From: DASUPK01 sp963736685
GTDB lineage: Bacteria; Actinomycetota; Thermoleophilia; Solirubrobacterales; 70-9
Direction of reading: 5' to 3'
Assembly: GCA_963736685.1 (NCBI GenBank)
Contig: CAVTPZ010000037.1
Span: 1-64,000 of the forward strand
Length of the DNA: 64,000 nucleotides
Shown here piece by piece: positions 20,732-28,854 of this stretch. Position 1 is the stretch's first letter, and each line of letters starts with the position of its first letter. Made by a program: the position numbers and the translations under genes. Below the pieces are notes generated by a model. That model saw nothing but the letters and a program-made list of their open reading frames with translations, was not told where the DNA came from and ran no database searches.

Positions 20732-21886
20732 CTACTGGACCATCGGCAGCTCGGTGCCGCTGATCCCGCCGCCGTTCGGCGCGGCTGCGGGTGCTGCCTC
20801 CGCGCCCTGGAGCAGGGGAAGCTCGACGGGAGTCATCGCCACGATGCCGCGAGCAGCCTCGCGAATCATCTGGGAGGCGGGGGCATCCGGGTCATCGATG
20901 ACCAGGGGCTTGCCCTCATCGGCGTGCTCCCGGAGCTCGCTCGAGAGGGGGACCTTGGCGAGCAGCGGGACGTCGAGCTCCTCCGCGAGCAGCTCGCCGC
21001 CACCCTCCCCGAAGATCGCAACCCGCTCACCATCTGGGCCCGTGAAGGCGGACATGTTCTCGATCACGCCGAGCACCTCGAGGTCGACCTTCGCGGCCAT
21101 CTCGGCCGCGCGGCGGGCGACGCTCTGCGCGGCTGGCTGGGGCGTGGTGACGATCGCGATCTTGGCCTGCGGGAGCAGCTGGGCGAGCGTCATGGAGACG
21201 TCCCCGGTGCCGGGCGGCAGGTCGAGGAGCAGGTAGTCCAGCTCTTCCCAAGCCACGTCCTCGAGGAACTGCTGGATCGCCTTGTGGAGCATGGGGCCGC
21301 GCCAGACGACCGCCGCATTCTCCTCGACGAAGAAGCCGATCGACATGACGGTCGGGCCGGAGGGGGACACCGGGGGGATGATCTTGCGCTCCGGCGAAAC
21401 ATCGGGCTTCTGGTTGATGCCCAGCATCCGCGGGATCGAATATCCGTAGACGTCGCAGTCGAGCGCACCCGCCTTGTGCCCCTCGGAGTGGAGCGCAGCG
21501 GCGAGGTTGGCCGTCATCGTCGACTTGCCGACTCCGCCCTTACCCGAGGCGATGCAGATCACGTTCTTCACCTGGGCCAGCGCACCCTCGGGGAGCTTCG
21601 GACGCCCGAGCTTCTGCTGCAGGTCGGACTTCTCACCGTCGGAGAGCACGTCGAAGCCGACGCCGACGGAATTGACGCCTTCCAGCTCCGAGACGTGCTG
21701 CACCACCGCGTTCTGGAAATGCGAGCGGATCGGGCAACCCGGGGTGGTCAGCGAGACGACGACATCGACCTTGCCGTCGTCGTGGATGTCGATGGATCGC
21801 ACCATCCCGAGCTCGACGATGGAACGCCGCAGCTCCGGGTCGATGACCTGGGTCAGCTTCTCGGTGATCTGGTCTTTGGTCGGCAC
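20732..21886 (-). CDS. mrp: Mrp/ApbC family P-loop ATPase (Fe-S cluster carrier type)
   Basis: A 384-residue cytoplasmic protein. Residues 1-85 are a MIP18/DUF59 domain (IDPELRRSIVELGMV). The P-loop SGKGGVGKST is near residue 115, with the second deviant Walker lysine of the family, and the Walker B strand is LLLDLPPGTGD. In many relatives a CxxC pair follows IENMS to hold a transferred cluster; here the sequence is IENMSAFTGPDGERVAIFG, with no cysteine. GTG 21886 is eight bases after a minus-strand TACAAT, so the message is probably leaderless. A role in Fe-S assembly is by family only. Confidence 0.87.
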   Translation of the reverse strand: MPTKDQITEKLTQVIDPELRRSIVELGMVRSIDIHDDGKVDVVVSLTTPGCPIRSHFQNAVVQHVSELEGVNSVGVGFDVLSDGEKSDLQQKLGRPKLPEGALAQVKNVICIASGKGGVGKSTMTANLAAALHSEGHKAGALDCDVYGYSIPRMLGINQKPDVSPERKIIPPVSPSGPTVMSIGFFVEENAAVVWRGPMLHKAIQQFLEDVAWEELDYLLLDLPPGTGDVSMTLAQLLPQAKIAIVTTPQPAAQSVARRAAEMAAKVDLEVLGVIENMSAFTGPDGERVAIFGEGGGELLAEELDVPLLAKVPLSSELREHADEGKPLVIDDPDAPASQMIREAARGIVAMTPVELPLLQGAEAAPAAAPNGGGISGTELPMVQ

Positions 21887-21894
21887 GGTCGCCC

Positions 21895-21900
21895 ATTGTA
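21895..21900 (-). promoter_or_regulatory. -10 hexamer of mrp
   Basis: TACAAT on the minus strand, eight bases upstream of GTG 21886, with no ribosome binding site between them. This implies a leaderless mrp transcript. Confidence 0.55.
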
Positions 21901-21934
21901 GGCGGGACCAGCCCGCGGCCCGGCCCGGAACGTG

Positions 21935-21961
21935 AAAACCGGGCCACTGGGGCCCGGTTTT
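21935..21961. terminator. Rho-independent terminator, bidirectional
   Basis: AAAACCGGGCC, loop ACTGG, GGCCCGGTTTT: an 11-pair hairpin flanked by A and T runs. It follows the repeat-protein gene on the minus strand and separates it from mrp. Confidence 0.85.
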
Positions 21962-22061
21962 CGAGGGAGGAGAGGTTGCTGCTTCCCGCCGGCGAGGATT
22001 TATCAGTGCCGGCAGGCTTCTCCGGGCGCGCCACCTCTCGAGGGCGGCCCGGGCTAAGCGA

Positions 22062-22592
22062 CTAGATGCGCTCGCGCACCTTCTTCACCGTCGGCTCCAC
22101 GCGGTCCCGGTAGATGGGCTCCACGCGCTCCTTGACGACGGGCTCGACGCGCTCGCGATACACGGGCTCGACCCGCTCCTTGACGACGGGCTGTACCCGG
22201 TCGCGGTAGACGGGCTCGACGCGCTCGCGCGCCTTCCGGGCCTGGCCGACCAGCTGGTCGGTGACCTGGCGCCGGACGTCGCCGCCCTTGGTCTCGGCCT
22301 TCTGGAGCTCCGAACGCAGCTCCGAACCGAAACGGTCGCGGAGCGACTCGAGCTCGGTGGTCCGGGTCTTCGGATCACGGAGGGTCTGGACGCGCTTCTG
22401 CAGCGTCTCGATCTCCTGCGATCGGGTCTCCGAGTTGGTCCAGGTCTCGGCGGTGGTGCGAACGACCTCGGCGACCGTGGGAACGGCGCCAACGGCGACG
22501 TCGACGGCCTGGAGGGCCTGCTCGGACGGCTTACGGCCGTCGGTCGTCACTTCGGTCGTCTTCTCTGAGGTCTTCTGTGTCTTGCTGGCCAT
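22062..22592 (-). CDS. Hypothetical basic helical protein with six C-terminal octapeptide repeats
   Basis: A 176-residue, highly charged protein without signal peptide or membrane segment. The N-terminal 110 residues are predicted helical, with Thr/Lys-rich start and coiled-coil-like ETRSQEIETLQKRVQTLRD. The C-terminus consists of six octads alternating RVEPVYRD/E and RVEPVVKE, ending KKVRERI. I do not recognise a family; the architecture vaguely recalls apolipoprotein-like or heparin-binding surface proteins, where Lys/Arg-rich helices bind anionic polymers or lipids. It is a single-gene unit with LexA-box-like sites upstream and a terminator downstream. Confidence 0.75.
   Translation of the reverse strand: MASKTQKTSEKTTEVTTDGRKPSEQALQAVDVAVGAVPTVAEVVRTTAETWTNSETRSQEIETLQKRVQTLRDPKTRTTELESLRDRFGSELRSELQKAETKGGDVRRQVTDQLVGQARKARERVEPVYRDRVQPVVKERVEPVYRERVEPVVKERVEPIYRDRVEPTVKKVRERI
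22093..22236. repeat. 24-base tandem repeat, six units
   Basis: Six consecutive 24-base units, each starting GGCTC or GGCTG on the plus strand, at 22093, 22117, 22141, 22165, 22189 and 22213. Odd and even units differ systematically, giving a 48-base higher-order period. They encode the octapeptide repeats of the minus-strand gene. Confidence 0.85.
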
Positions 22593-22662
22593 CTCGAGTC
22601 TCAGTCCCTTCAGCTTGCTTTCGGCGGTCTTGTTAGTTCTAAGGATGTTCGGAGCTTAGCAC

Positions 22663-22692
22663 CGAACACACGTTTTGGCGAACACATGTTTG
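22663..22692. promoter_or_regulatory. Two LexA (SOS) box-like sites
   Basis: CGAACACATGTTTG (22679-22692) fits the Gram-positive/actinobacterial LexA consensus CGAACRNRYGTTYG at every position. CGAACACACGTTTT (22663-22676) matches all but the last base. The two are 16 bases apart, upstream of the repeat-protein gene on the minus strand. Minus-strand TTCGCC and TAAGCT spaced about 18 could be the promoter they cover. Confidence 0.5.
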
Positions 22693-22738
22693 TAACCCTC
22701 CCGAGAGGCCGAGTTACACCGTTTGACCGGAAGGGAGC

Positions 22739-23824
22739 TCAGCGAAACAAGTCCAGGAACCGGCGCTCGCGGGCCACGCCCACGCGCTCGACCCAATCGG
22801 CCGGGCTATCCAGCTCGTCCGGCCTGGGCAGGGCGTCCGGTTCGCTCCAGGCGCGGTTGAGCGTGCGAATGCCGTGCGCGCGGACGACCTCGTCGGCGAA
22901 CGCCTTGCCACGCCGGTACTGCGCGAGCTTCATGTCGAGGCCGAGCACCTTGGAGACGATCGAGTCGAGCAGGCCGCGCCGCTCCCGATCCCGGTCGAGG
23001 GCACGACGAAGGTCCGAGTAGCGGGGGTCGAGCTGGTCGCCGACGGCGTCCATGACGTGCTCCGCGTAGCCCTCCACCAGGGTCATCGTCGAAGTCAGCC
23101 TCTCGACCAGCCGGCGCTGCGGCTCGGGCCACAGCAGGGTGGCCAGCTCCCCGTTGGTCGCCGAGCGAACCAGCTCACGGGGGTTCGTCCTGGCCAGCTT
23201 TCCCAGCAGCTCCCCGGGCTTCACCTCGATCGCCGCCTTCTCGAAGAGCTCCTCGGCGATCCCGCCGATGTGTTCGCGGAGCCAGGGCACCGCGGAGAAA
23301 TGAACCGCGTGAGTGGTCTCATGAAGAGCGATCCAGCGCAGGAAGAGGTCGCGGTCGGCGTCGAGCCGGGCGCGAGCGGCGGATAGGTTCGGCCCCACGA
23401 AGAGCAGCCTGGGCGCCCGAGCCGGTCCGATCAGCGCGACGTCGTACTGGCCGATCACCCGCTGGGAGAGATAGCCGACCGCCAGCCCGATCTCGGCGCC
23501 GGTCGCGGCGCCGACGATCGTTCGCTGGAGGCCGCTGCCCTTCCCGTTCGAGTCCTTCATGCGGTCCTCCATATGGCCCTCGACGCGCACCGAAAGGTGG
23601 CGGAAGGTCTCCAGGTTCACCTCGGCCCATTCCGCCCGGTCGACCAGCTCGGCCGGGGGGACCTCTCCCTTCGGCTTGAGGCCCGTGTAGCGGCGAACCA
23701 GCACGGCGGCGCGATCGGACTCCAGGCGAAGCTCCTCCTCGCTTCCGTCCCAGCGCGGGCCGCTGCCGGAGAGCGCGCGGGCGACGCGCTCGGCCATGTT
23801 CCAGTCGACGAGCCCCTCAGGCAT
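22739..23824 (-). CDS. Zinc-dependent metalloprotease, DUF2342 family
   Basis: A 361-residue putative hydrolase of a family common in actinobacteria. The zinc motif HETTH is at residues 168-172 and a downstream Glu in GGIAEELFEKAA could be the third ligand. Other signatures are LFVGPNL, LVEGYAEHVMDAVG, another conserved part of the family, and KLAQYRRGKAFADEV. A subset of this family is annotated as associated with coenzyme F420 biosynthesis, but nothing here supports that specifically. ATG 23824 overlaps the stop of the upstream phosphatase gene by eight bases, so the two are translationally coupled. Confidence 0.82.
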   Translation of the reverse strand: MPEGLVDWNMAERVARALSGSGPRWDGSEEELRLESDRAAVLVRRYTGLKPKGEVPPAELVDRAEWAEVNLETFRHLSVRVEGHMEDRMKDSNGKGSGLQRTIVGAATGAEIGLAVGYLSQRVIGQYDVALIGPARAPRLLFVGPNLSAARARLDADRDLFLRWIALHETTHAVHFSAVPWLREHIGGIAEELFEKAAIEVKPGELLGKLARTNPRELVRSATNGELATLLWPEPQRRLVERLTSTMTLVEGYAEHVMDAVGDQLDPRYSDLRRALDRDRERRGLLDSIVSKVLGLDMKLAQYRRGKAFADEVVRAHGIRTLNRAWSEPDALPRPDELDSPADWVERVGVARERRFLDLFR

Positions 23825-24644
23825 AGACCGCCTCCTGCGCCTCGCGGAGAACGACCAGGTCGTTGTCGGTTCGCGCAGCGGCGAGGTCGTAGCGAGCGTC
23901 CAGGTCGAGTGGGGTCTCCTCGAGGTCCTCTCCCCCGAAGTCCACGGTCGCACCGGCGGCCCTCGCGATCAGCTGCCCCGCGGCGGCATCGACGGAGCGG
24001 CAGGGGCGGGTGGTGATCATGCCGTCGAAGCGCCCGCAGGCCACGTAGCACAGGTCGACCGCGATCGATCCCGGAGACCGGAGCCGGTAGGCGCGGTCCC
24101 GCAGGACCTCGGCGGCCTTCACGACGCGCTCGGGCTTCGAGGCCTCGAGTGCGACCAGCTCCAACCCGTCCCCGGGCGGCGCCTGGATCGACTCGCCGTC
24201 AAGCCGTGCGCCGTCCGCGGTGGCGATGAACTCCTCGCCCGCGCCGAACTCGTAGACGTAGCCGAAGGTCACGTCACCCATCGCCTCGCCCTCGGCCACA
24301 GCGATGCTGACGCTGTGCAGCGGAATCGTCCGGCGGGCGTTGAGGGATCCGTCGATCGGATCGATCACCACCTGCAGGGGCGAGGCGGCGTTCCCGAAGG
24401 CCACGGAGCCCCGCTCCTCCGAGACGGCCGTGAACTCATAGCCGTCGCGGTGCAGGGCGTCGAGCTCATCGAAGATGGCGTCCTCACAGAGCCGGTCGAT
24501 GACGAGGGTGTTGTCACCGCCCTCGCCCACTCCGTCGTACTGGGTGCGCGCCTCGATCCCCCGGTGCTCGGCGAAGACCCGCTTGTGCACCTCGACGGCC
24601 CGGCGGCAGGCGGCAATCCACTGATCAGCGCTCGGACCGGCCAC
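23817..24644 (-). CDS. Inositol monophosphatase family protein
   Basis: A 275-residue Mg-dependent sugar-phosphate phosphatase of the IMPase/FBPase fold. The metal-binding residues are in EGGDNTLVIDRLCED, VSEERG, the signature VIDPIDGSLN and the C-terminal SVDAAAGQLIARAAGA. The last matches the W/xDxAAG motif of the family without the tryptophan. GTG 24644 is the best start because longer versions overlap the divergent helicase gene. Substrate could be inositol phosphate, fructose bisphosphate or PAP. It is translated together with the metalloprotease. Confidence 0.8.
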   Translation of the reverse strand: MAGPSADQWIAACRRAVEVHKRVFAEHRGIEARTQYDGVGEGGDNTLVIDRLCEDAIFDELDALHRDGYEFTAVSEERGSVAFGNAASPLQVVIDPIDGSLNARRTIPLHSVSIAVAEGEAMGDVTFGYVYEFGAGEEFIATADGARLDGESIQAPPGDGLELVALEASKPERVVKAAEVLRDRAYRLRSPGSIAVDLCYVACGRFDGMITTRPCRSVDAAAGQLIARAAGATVDFGGEDLEETPLDLDARYDLAAARTDNDLVVLREAQEAVYA

Positions 24645-24726
24645 GCGGGCCAGGTTAGCGAGGGTTTCCGCGCGCCCAGCGGGAAGCCGGGCGGGACCGG
24701 CGGATGCGTGGGTTAGCCTGAAATCG

Positions 24727-27700
24727 ATGGCCGAAGAGCACGATCGAGGGGAACCGGTCCCGACCGAGCAGCAGGAGGCCGTGGTCGCCCACGCGCAGGG
24801 CGCCCTGCTCGTCCTGGGTTCCGCCGGCTCCGGGCGCACGGAGGCCCTGGCCCGGCGGCTGAGCCGCCTGACCAGCAAAGGGCGCCGACCCCTCGTGCTC
24901 ACACGCTCGGCCGCGGCGGCCGACCGCATCCGGGTCCGAGCCGAGGAGGAGATCGAGACCGCCTACGAGGAGCTCATCGTGCACACGCATTCGGTCGCGG
25001 CCGCCCGGATCCTGCGCGAGCACGCCACCGAGGCCGAGATCGATCCGTTCTTCGAGTCCCTGAGCCCCGCCGAGCGGCTGGCCATGCTGCTCGACCAGAT
25101 CGACGAGCTGCCCTTGCGCAGACACGAGATCCGCGGAAACCCGGCGGGCCTGCTTGCCCGCGTCGTCGATCGCATCGACGCGCTCAAGTCCGCCGGGGTG
25201 ACCGCCGAGAGGTTCCGGCGCTGGTCCGAGGAGCAGGCCGGCGGCTCAGTCGCCGAACGGGATTCGACGGCCAGGGAGCGCGAGTTCGCGGAGCTCTACG
25301 AGATGCACGACTCGCTGTTGCGAGCCGCCGGGGCGATGGACGAGGTGGACGCGGTCATCGAGCTGACCCGGCTGCTCGGTGAGCGGCCTGCCCTCGCGGA
25401 GGCGGTCTCGGAGCGCTTTCCGGATCTGCTGGTGGACGAGGCGGAGGACGCGTGCCCGGCTGAGCGCTCGCTGATTGAGGCCCTCGCCCGGGGGGCGGAG
25501 ACGACCGTGATCTCGTGCGACGACGAGCAGGGCAGAGCGCCGTGCCGGGCGGCATCGACCTGGGCGCGCGATGCCTTCTCGCCCGCCGAGCTCACCCTCG
25601 AGCCCAGCTGGCGCTATGGAGGAGACCTGCTCGACGCCGCTCACGCTGTGGTCGCCCTCGCCGAGCGCGGTGCCGAGGTGGCCAGGCGCGCTGCCGGCCC
25701 GTCGACGCGAGTGCGCTTCTGGCGCGGGACCAATGAGCGGGCCGAGGCCCAGGCGGTGGCCCGCGACATCGAGGCCGCCCTCGCGGCCGGCGAGGTGAAG
25801 ATGGAGGATGTCTGCGTGGCGGTGCCACGGGGAGGCGGTAGGGCGCGGGCGATCGCCGCGGCGCTCGAGGAGAGGCGCGTCCCCTACCGGATCACGGGAC
25901 CCGGCGCCTTCTTCCAGCGGTCCGAGGTGCGCGACGTGATCGCCTGGCTGCGGCTGCTCGCAGATCCGACGGACGCGGCTGCGGCCGTCCGAGCCCTGAG
26001 CCGGCCGCCCGTCGAGCTGCGGTCGGTCGACCTTGCACGTTGCACCACGATCGCCCGCCGCCGCAAGCTCGACATGGTCTCGGCGCTGGAGGCCTCCCTG
26101 GAGAGCCCGCAGATCCCGCCGGAGGCACGGGATCGGATCCGGGAGTTCCTCCAGCTCCACCGCGCCGCAGCTCGCGCCATGGGCGAGATGCGGGCGGACG
26201 TCTTCGTTCGGCGCCTGATCGAGCGGATCGGCTTCCGACGTCACCGCCTCTTCGCCGCTCACCCCGAGGCGGCCGAGCGGCTCCGCAACCTGTCGCGGCT
26301 GGGTGAGCTGGCGGCGGCGTGGACGCGCCGCGAGCCGACGGGCTCCAACCGCGACTTCGTCCGCTACCTGGTCGCGGTCTCGGAGGCCGGCGTCCCGCCG
26401 GTGGACGAGCCCAGCGAGCCGACGGCCGACGCCGTCCGAGTCATGTCCCTGGAGCGCACCAAGGGCCTGGAGTTCTCGCGCGTCTACGTGGTGGGGCTGC
26501 AGGCCGGCGCCGTCCCGGGCACGGTTCCTGCCGGTCCCCCGGTCGTGCCCACCGGGGTAGGCGCCGGAGGACCATCCCACGAGGACGAGCAGCGGCATCT
26601 GCTCTACGTCGCGATGACGCGGGCGCGGGACGAGCTCGTCCTCTCGAGGCCGGCGGCCACGGAGGCTGGCGACGCTCGCCCTTCGCCGTTCTACGAGGAC
26701 GCGCGGGCGGTGCTGGACGCGGCCGAGCAGGAGCATGGCGAGGAGCTCTTCGGCCCCGCCGAGGGGCTGCAGGCCACCTATCGGATGATTCAGGACGAGG
26801 TCCTGGAGGAGGCCTGGCGGGCCGGGGGCAAGCTCAGGGAGCCTCGGCTGGACACCTACGTGGACGTCACCCGGGCGGTCGCGCGCTTCCTGGAGCTGGT
26901 CAAGCTGGCGGGGCTGATCCAGGGATCGAGCGAGGAGCCCGCCGCGGATGCCCTCGCCGCGATCAACGACCTGCTCGACCATGCGATCTCACCGGAGCAG
27001 CGAACAGCACTCCACGAGTCCGGGCTCGACGCCTACCTCCTCGACGAGGAGGGCGCGGCCAAGCGCCGCCGCGAGCTGATCGAGCAGCGCGACGAGCCTT
27101 CGCTGGAGGCCTTCCTCCCCCGGCGGGGCGAGGGGCTCGCGCTCTCCGCCACCGACATCACCCTCTACCGCACGTGTCCGCTCAAGTACAAGTTCGCCCG
27201 CGTCTTCGGCATCCCCCAGGAGACCACGATCAATCAGCGCTTCGGGATCGTCATCCACCAGGTCCTGGAGCGGTTCCACGGCCACCAGACGGCCACTGAG
27301 GGGGAGGCCGAGGCAGGGACGCTGGAGCACCTGATGGCCCTGTTCGCCGCCGCCTGGCGCCGCTCCGGCTTCGGTGAGTCGGACGACGAGCTGCAGTTCC
27401 GCGAGAAGGCGATCGATGCCCTGCACCGCTACCACGCCCGGGAGGTGGCGAGCGGCTCACACCCCCGCTGGGTCGAGAGGAAGTTCGACTTCCGGATCGG
27501 GCCTCATCATCTGCGCGGCAGGGTCGATCGCGTGGACCAGCTGCCGGGCGGCGGCTACGAGCTGATCGACTACAAGACCGGAGATCCGAAGCCCGTCCGC
27601 GAGCTCGAGTCCGACGTGCAGCTCGCGATCTACCGCCTGGCCGCGCGGGAGGCCTGGCGCCTGGAGGGCGCGGCCGGCAGCTACTGGTACGTGCTGGCGG

Positions 27701-27867
27701 ACGAGAAGGTGGCCGTGGGCGGCTCGTCCGACGACCTCGAGCGGGTCGAGGGGGTGGTGCTCGAGGTCGGCGAGGGAATCCTCGGGCAGGACTTCGAGCC
27801 GCGGCCCTCGCCGGAGATCTGCTCCTGGTGCGATTTCAGACTGATCTGCCCGGCCTCCGAAGCGTGA
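24727..27867 (+). CDS. UvrD/Rep-like helicase fused to a PD-(D/E)XK Fe-S nuclease (AddB/AdnA-like)
   Basis: A 1,046-residue fusion for DNA end processing. The N-terminal UvrD motor has a Q motif (PTEQQEAVV) and, at residues 31-38, GSAGSGRT, where the Walker A lysine is arginine. Walker B is LLVDEAED (about 233-240) and motif III is poorly conserved (SCDDEQGRAPCRAA), while motif V (ERTKGLEFSRVYVVG) and VI (LLYVAMTRARDELVL) are good. The C-terminal nuclease keeps RVDRVDQL, the catalytic IDYKTG (about 946-951) and four cysteines: one in YRTCPLKYK (about 815) and three in CSWCDFRLIC (about 1031-1040), as in AddB-type Fe-S nucleases. Leaderless start: TAGCCT at 24714-24719, ATG 24727. No partner subunit gene is adjacent. 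Confidence 0.85.
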   Translation: MAEEHDRGEPVPTEQQEAVVAHAQGALLVLGSAGSGRTEALARRLSRLTSKGRRPLVLTRSAAAADRIRVRAEEEIETAYEELIVHTHSVAAARILREHATEAEIDPFFESLSPAERLAMLLDQIDELPLRRHEIRGNPAGLLARVVDRIDALKSAGVTAERFRRWSEEQAGGSVAERDSTAREREFAELYEMHDSLLRAAGAMDEVDAVIELTRLLGERPALAEAVSERFPDLLVDEAEDACPAERSLIEALARGAETTVISCDDEQGRAPCRAASTWARDAFSPAELTLEPSWRYGGDLLDAAHAVVALAERGAEVARRAAGPSTRVRFWRGTNERAEAQAVARDIEAALAAGEVKMEDVCVAVPRGGGRARAIAAALEERRVPYRITGPGAFFQRSEVRDVIAWLRLLADPTDAAAAVRALSRPPVELRSVDLARCTTIARRRKLDMVSALEASLESPQIPPEARDRIREFLQLHRAAARAMGEMRADVFVRRLIERIGFRRHRLFAAHPEAAERLRNLSRLGELAAAWTRREPTGSNRDFVRYLVAVSEAGVPPVDEPSEPTADAVRVMSLERTKGLEFSRVYVVGLQAGAVPGTVPAGPPVVPTGVGAGGPSHEDEQRHLLYVAMTRARDELVLSRPAATEAGDARPSPFYEDARAVLDAAEQEHGEELFGPAEGLQATYRMIQDEVLEEAWRAGGKLREPRLDTYVDVTRAVARFLELVKLAGLIQGSSEEPAADALAAINDLLDHAISPEQRTALHESGLDAYLLDEEGAAKRRRELIEQRDEPSLEAFLPRRGEGLALSATDITLYRTCPLKYKFARVFGIPQETTINQRFGIVIHQVLERFHGHQTATEGEAEAGTLEHLMALFAAAWRRSGFGESDDELQFREKAIDALHRYHAREVASGSHPRWVERKFDFRIGPHHLRGRVDRVDQLPGGGYELIDYKTGDPKPVRELESDVQLAIYRLAAREAWRLEGAAGSYWYVLADEKVAVGGSSDDLERVEGVVLEVGEGILGQDFEPRPSPEICSWCDFRLICPASEA

Positions 27868-27879
27868 CGAACCTCACAC

Positions 27880-27912
27880 GTACATTTGTACAACTTTGTG
27901 GTACATTTGTAC
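27880..27912. promoter_or_regulatory. Twin operators of the SMR-TetR operon
   Basis: The 12-base inverted repeat GTACATTTGTAC occurs twice, at 27880-27891 and 27901-27912, exactly 21 bases (two helical turns) apart. The second overlaps a TACATT -10-like hexamer that is ten bases before the SMR start. The arrangement suits two TetR dimers bound to the same face of the helix. Confidence 0.75.
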
Positions 27913-27917
27913 ACATC

Positions 27918-28241
27918 ATGTTGGCTTGGATCTATCTATCAGCGGCAATCGCCACCGAGGTGGTCGGCACCGTCTTCCTGCGCTACACCGACGGCTTCAG
28001 CAAGCCGGCTCCGTCGATCCTGGTGATCGTCCTGTACGTGCTCTCGCTCTGGCTCACGGCGCTGGCCCTGAAGGGCCTGGAGATCAGCCTGGCCTACGCG
28101 GTCTGGGCGGGCGTCGGCACCGCGGCGATCGCGATCATCGGCATGGCGGCCATGGGCGAGTCGGTCAACGCCCTGAAGCTGGCGAGCATCATGCTGGTCA
28201 TCGGCGGGGTCGTGGGGCTCAATCTCTCCGGCGCCAACTAG
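27918..28241 (+). CDS. Small multidrug resistance (SMR) family transporter
   Basis: A 107-residue, four-helix proton-coupled exporter. The essential membrane-embedded glutamate is Glu14-equivalent in AWIYLSAAIATEVVGTVFL, followed by LKGLEISLAYAVWAGVGTA, a family hallmark in helix 3. I start at ATG 27918 as that gives the canonical short N-terminus; an upstream in-frame start would cross the operators. Proteins of this size work as dual-topology dimers. Six bases separate it from its regulator. Whether it exports quaternary ammonium compounds or guanidinium-type ions is not resolved. Confidence 0.92.
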   Translation: MLAWIYLSAAIATEVVGTVFLRYTDGFSKPAPSILVIVLYVLSLWLTALALKGLEISLAYAVWAGVGTAAIAIIGMAAMGESVNALKLASIMLVIGGVVGLNLSGAN

Positions 28242-28247
28242 CCTGAG

Positions 28248-28841
28248 ATGAACATGGCTACGGCGGAACAGGCGACCCGTGGGCGGCGTGAGCAGATTCT
28301 GGACGCCACCCTCCGCGTGATCGGCCGGGAGGGACGCCAGGCGGTCACCCATCGCGCCGTTGCGGAGGAGGCGGGAGTTCCCCTGGGCTCCACCACCTAT
28401 TACTTCGACTCGCGCGACGATCTGCTCGGTCAGGCGCTCGAGCACGTGGCCGCCCAGGAGATCGAGCGCTACGCGCGGCTGGGCGAGGAGCTCCGCTCAG
28501 TCGGCTCCGGAAAGGAGCTCGCCGACCGGTTGATCTCCGAGATGGTCGCGGCGGCCGAGGATCGCGTCGCCTACATCGCCGAGTACGAGCTCTGGCTCGA
28601 GGCGGGGCGCCGTCCCGACCTCCGCGAGGCCGCCCAGAGCTGGTGCAACGCCGAGCAGCGCGCCGTCGCGGGAGCCCTGGAATCGCTGGGGAGCAGCGAC
28701 CCGCGCGCCGACGCGAGCCTGGTGGTCGCCGCCCTGGACGGATTGGGTGAGAGGGTGCTGGCCCGCGAGGAGGATCCCGCAGCAGCCGCCAAGGAGCTGC
28801 GACCGGAGCTTCGCCGGCTGATCGAGCGGCTGGTCGCCTAG
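28248..28841 (+). CDS. TetR/AcrR family transcriptional regulator
   Basis: A 197-residue repressor. The DNA-binding domain has RREQILDATLRVIGREGRQ, AVTHRAVAEEAGVPLGSTT and YYFDSRDDLLGQAL. The C-terminal domain is of the TetR_C type often seen beside SMR pumps. It is cotranscribed with the SMR gene and most likely binds the twin GTACATTTGTAC sites to control itself and the pump. ATG 28248 and ATG 28254 are both possible starts. Confidence 0.9.
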   Translation: MNMATAEQATRGRREQILDATLRVIGREGRQAVTHRAVAEEAGVPLGSTTYYFDSRDDLLGQALEHVAAQEIERYARLGEELRSVGSGKELADRLISEMVAAAEDRVAYIAEYELWLEAGRRPDLREAAQSWCNAEQRAVAGALESLGSSDPRADASLVVAALDGLGERVLAREEDPAAAAKELRPELRRLIERLVA

Positions 28842-28854
28842 GCCCGGGTGGCCC

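Noticed and set aside
22093..22236. Possible CRISPR array because of regular 24-base repeats
   Set aside because: There are no spacers; the repeats are contiguous, in frame and encode octapeptides. No cas genes nearby.
24645..24929. Longer N-terminus for the inositol-monophosphatase-family gene
   Set aside because: The extra 95 codons run antisense through the helicase start and contain low-complexity Arg/Ser/Ala sequence; GTG 24644 gives a normal family length.
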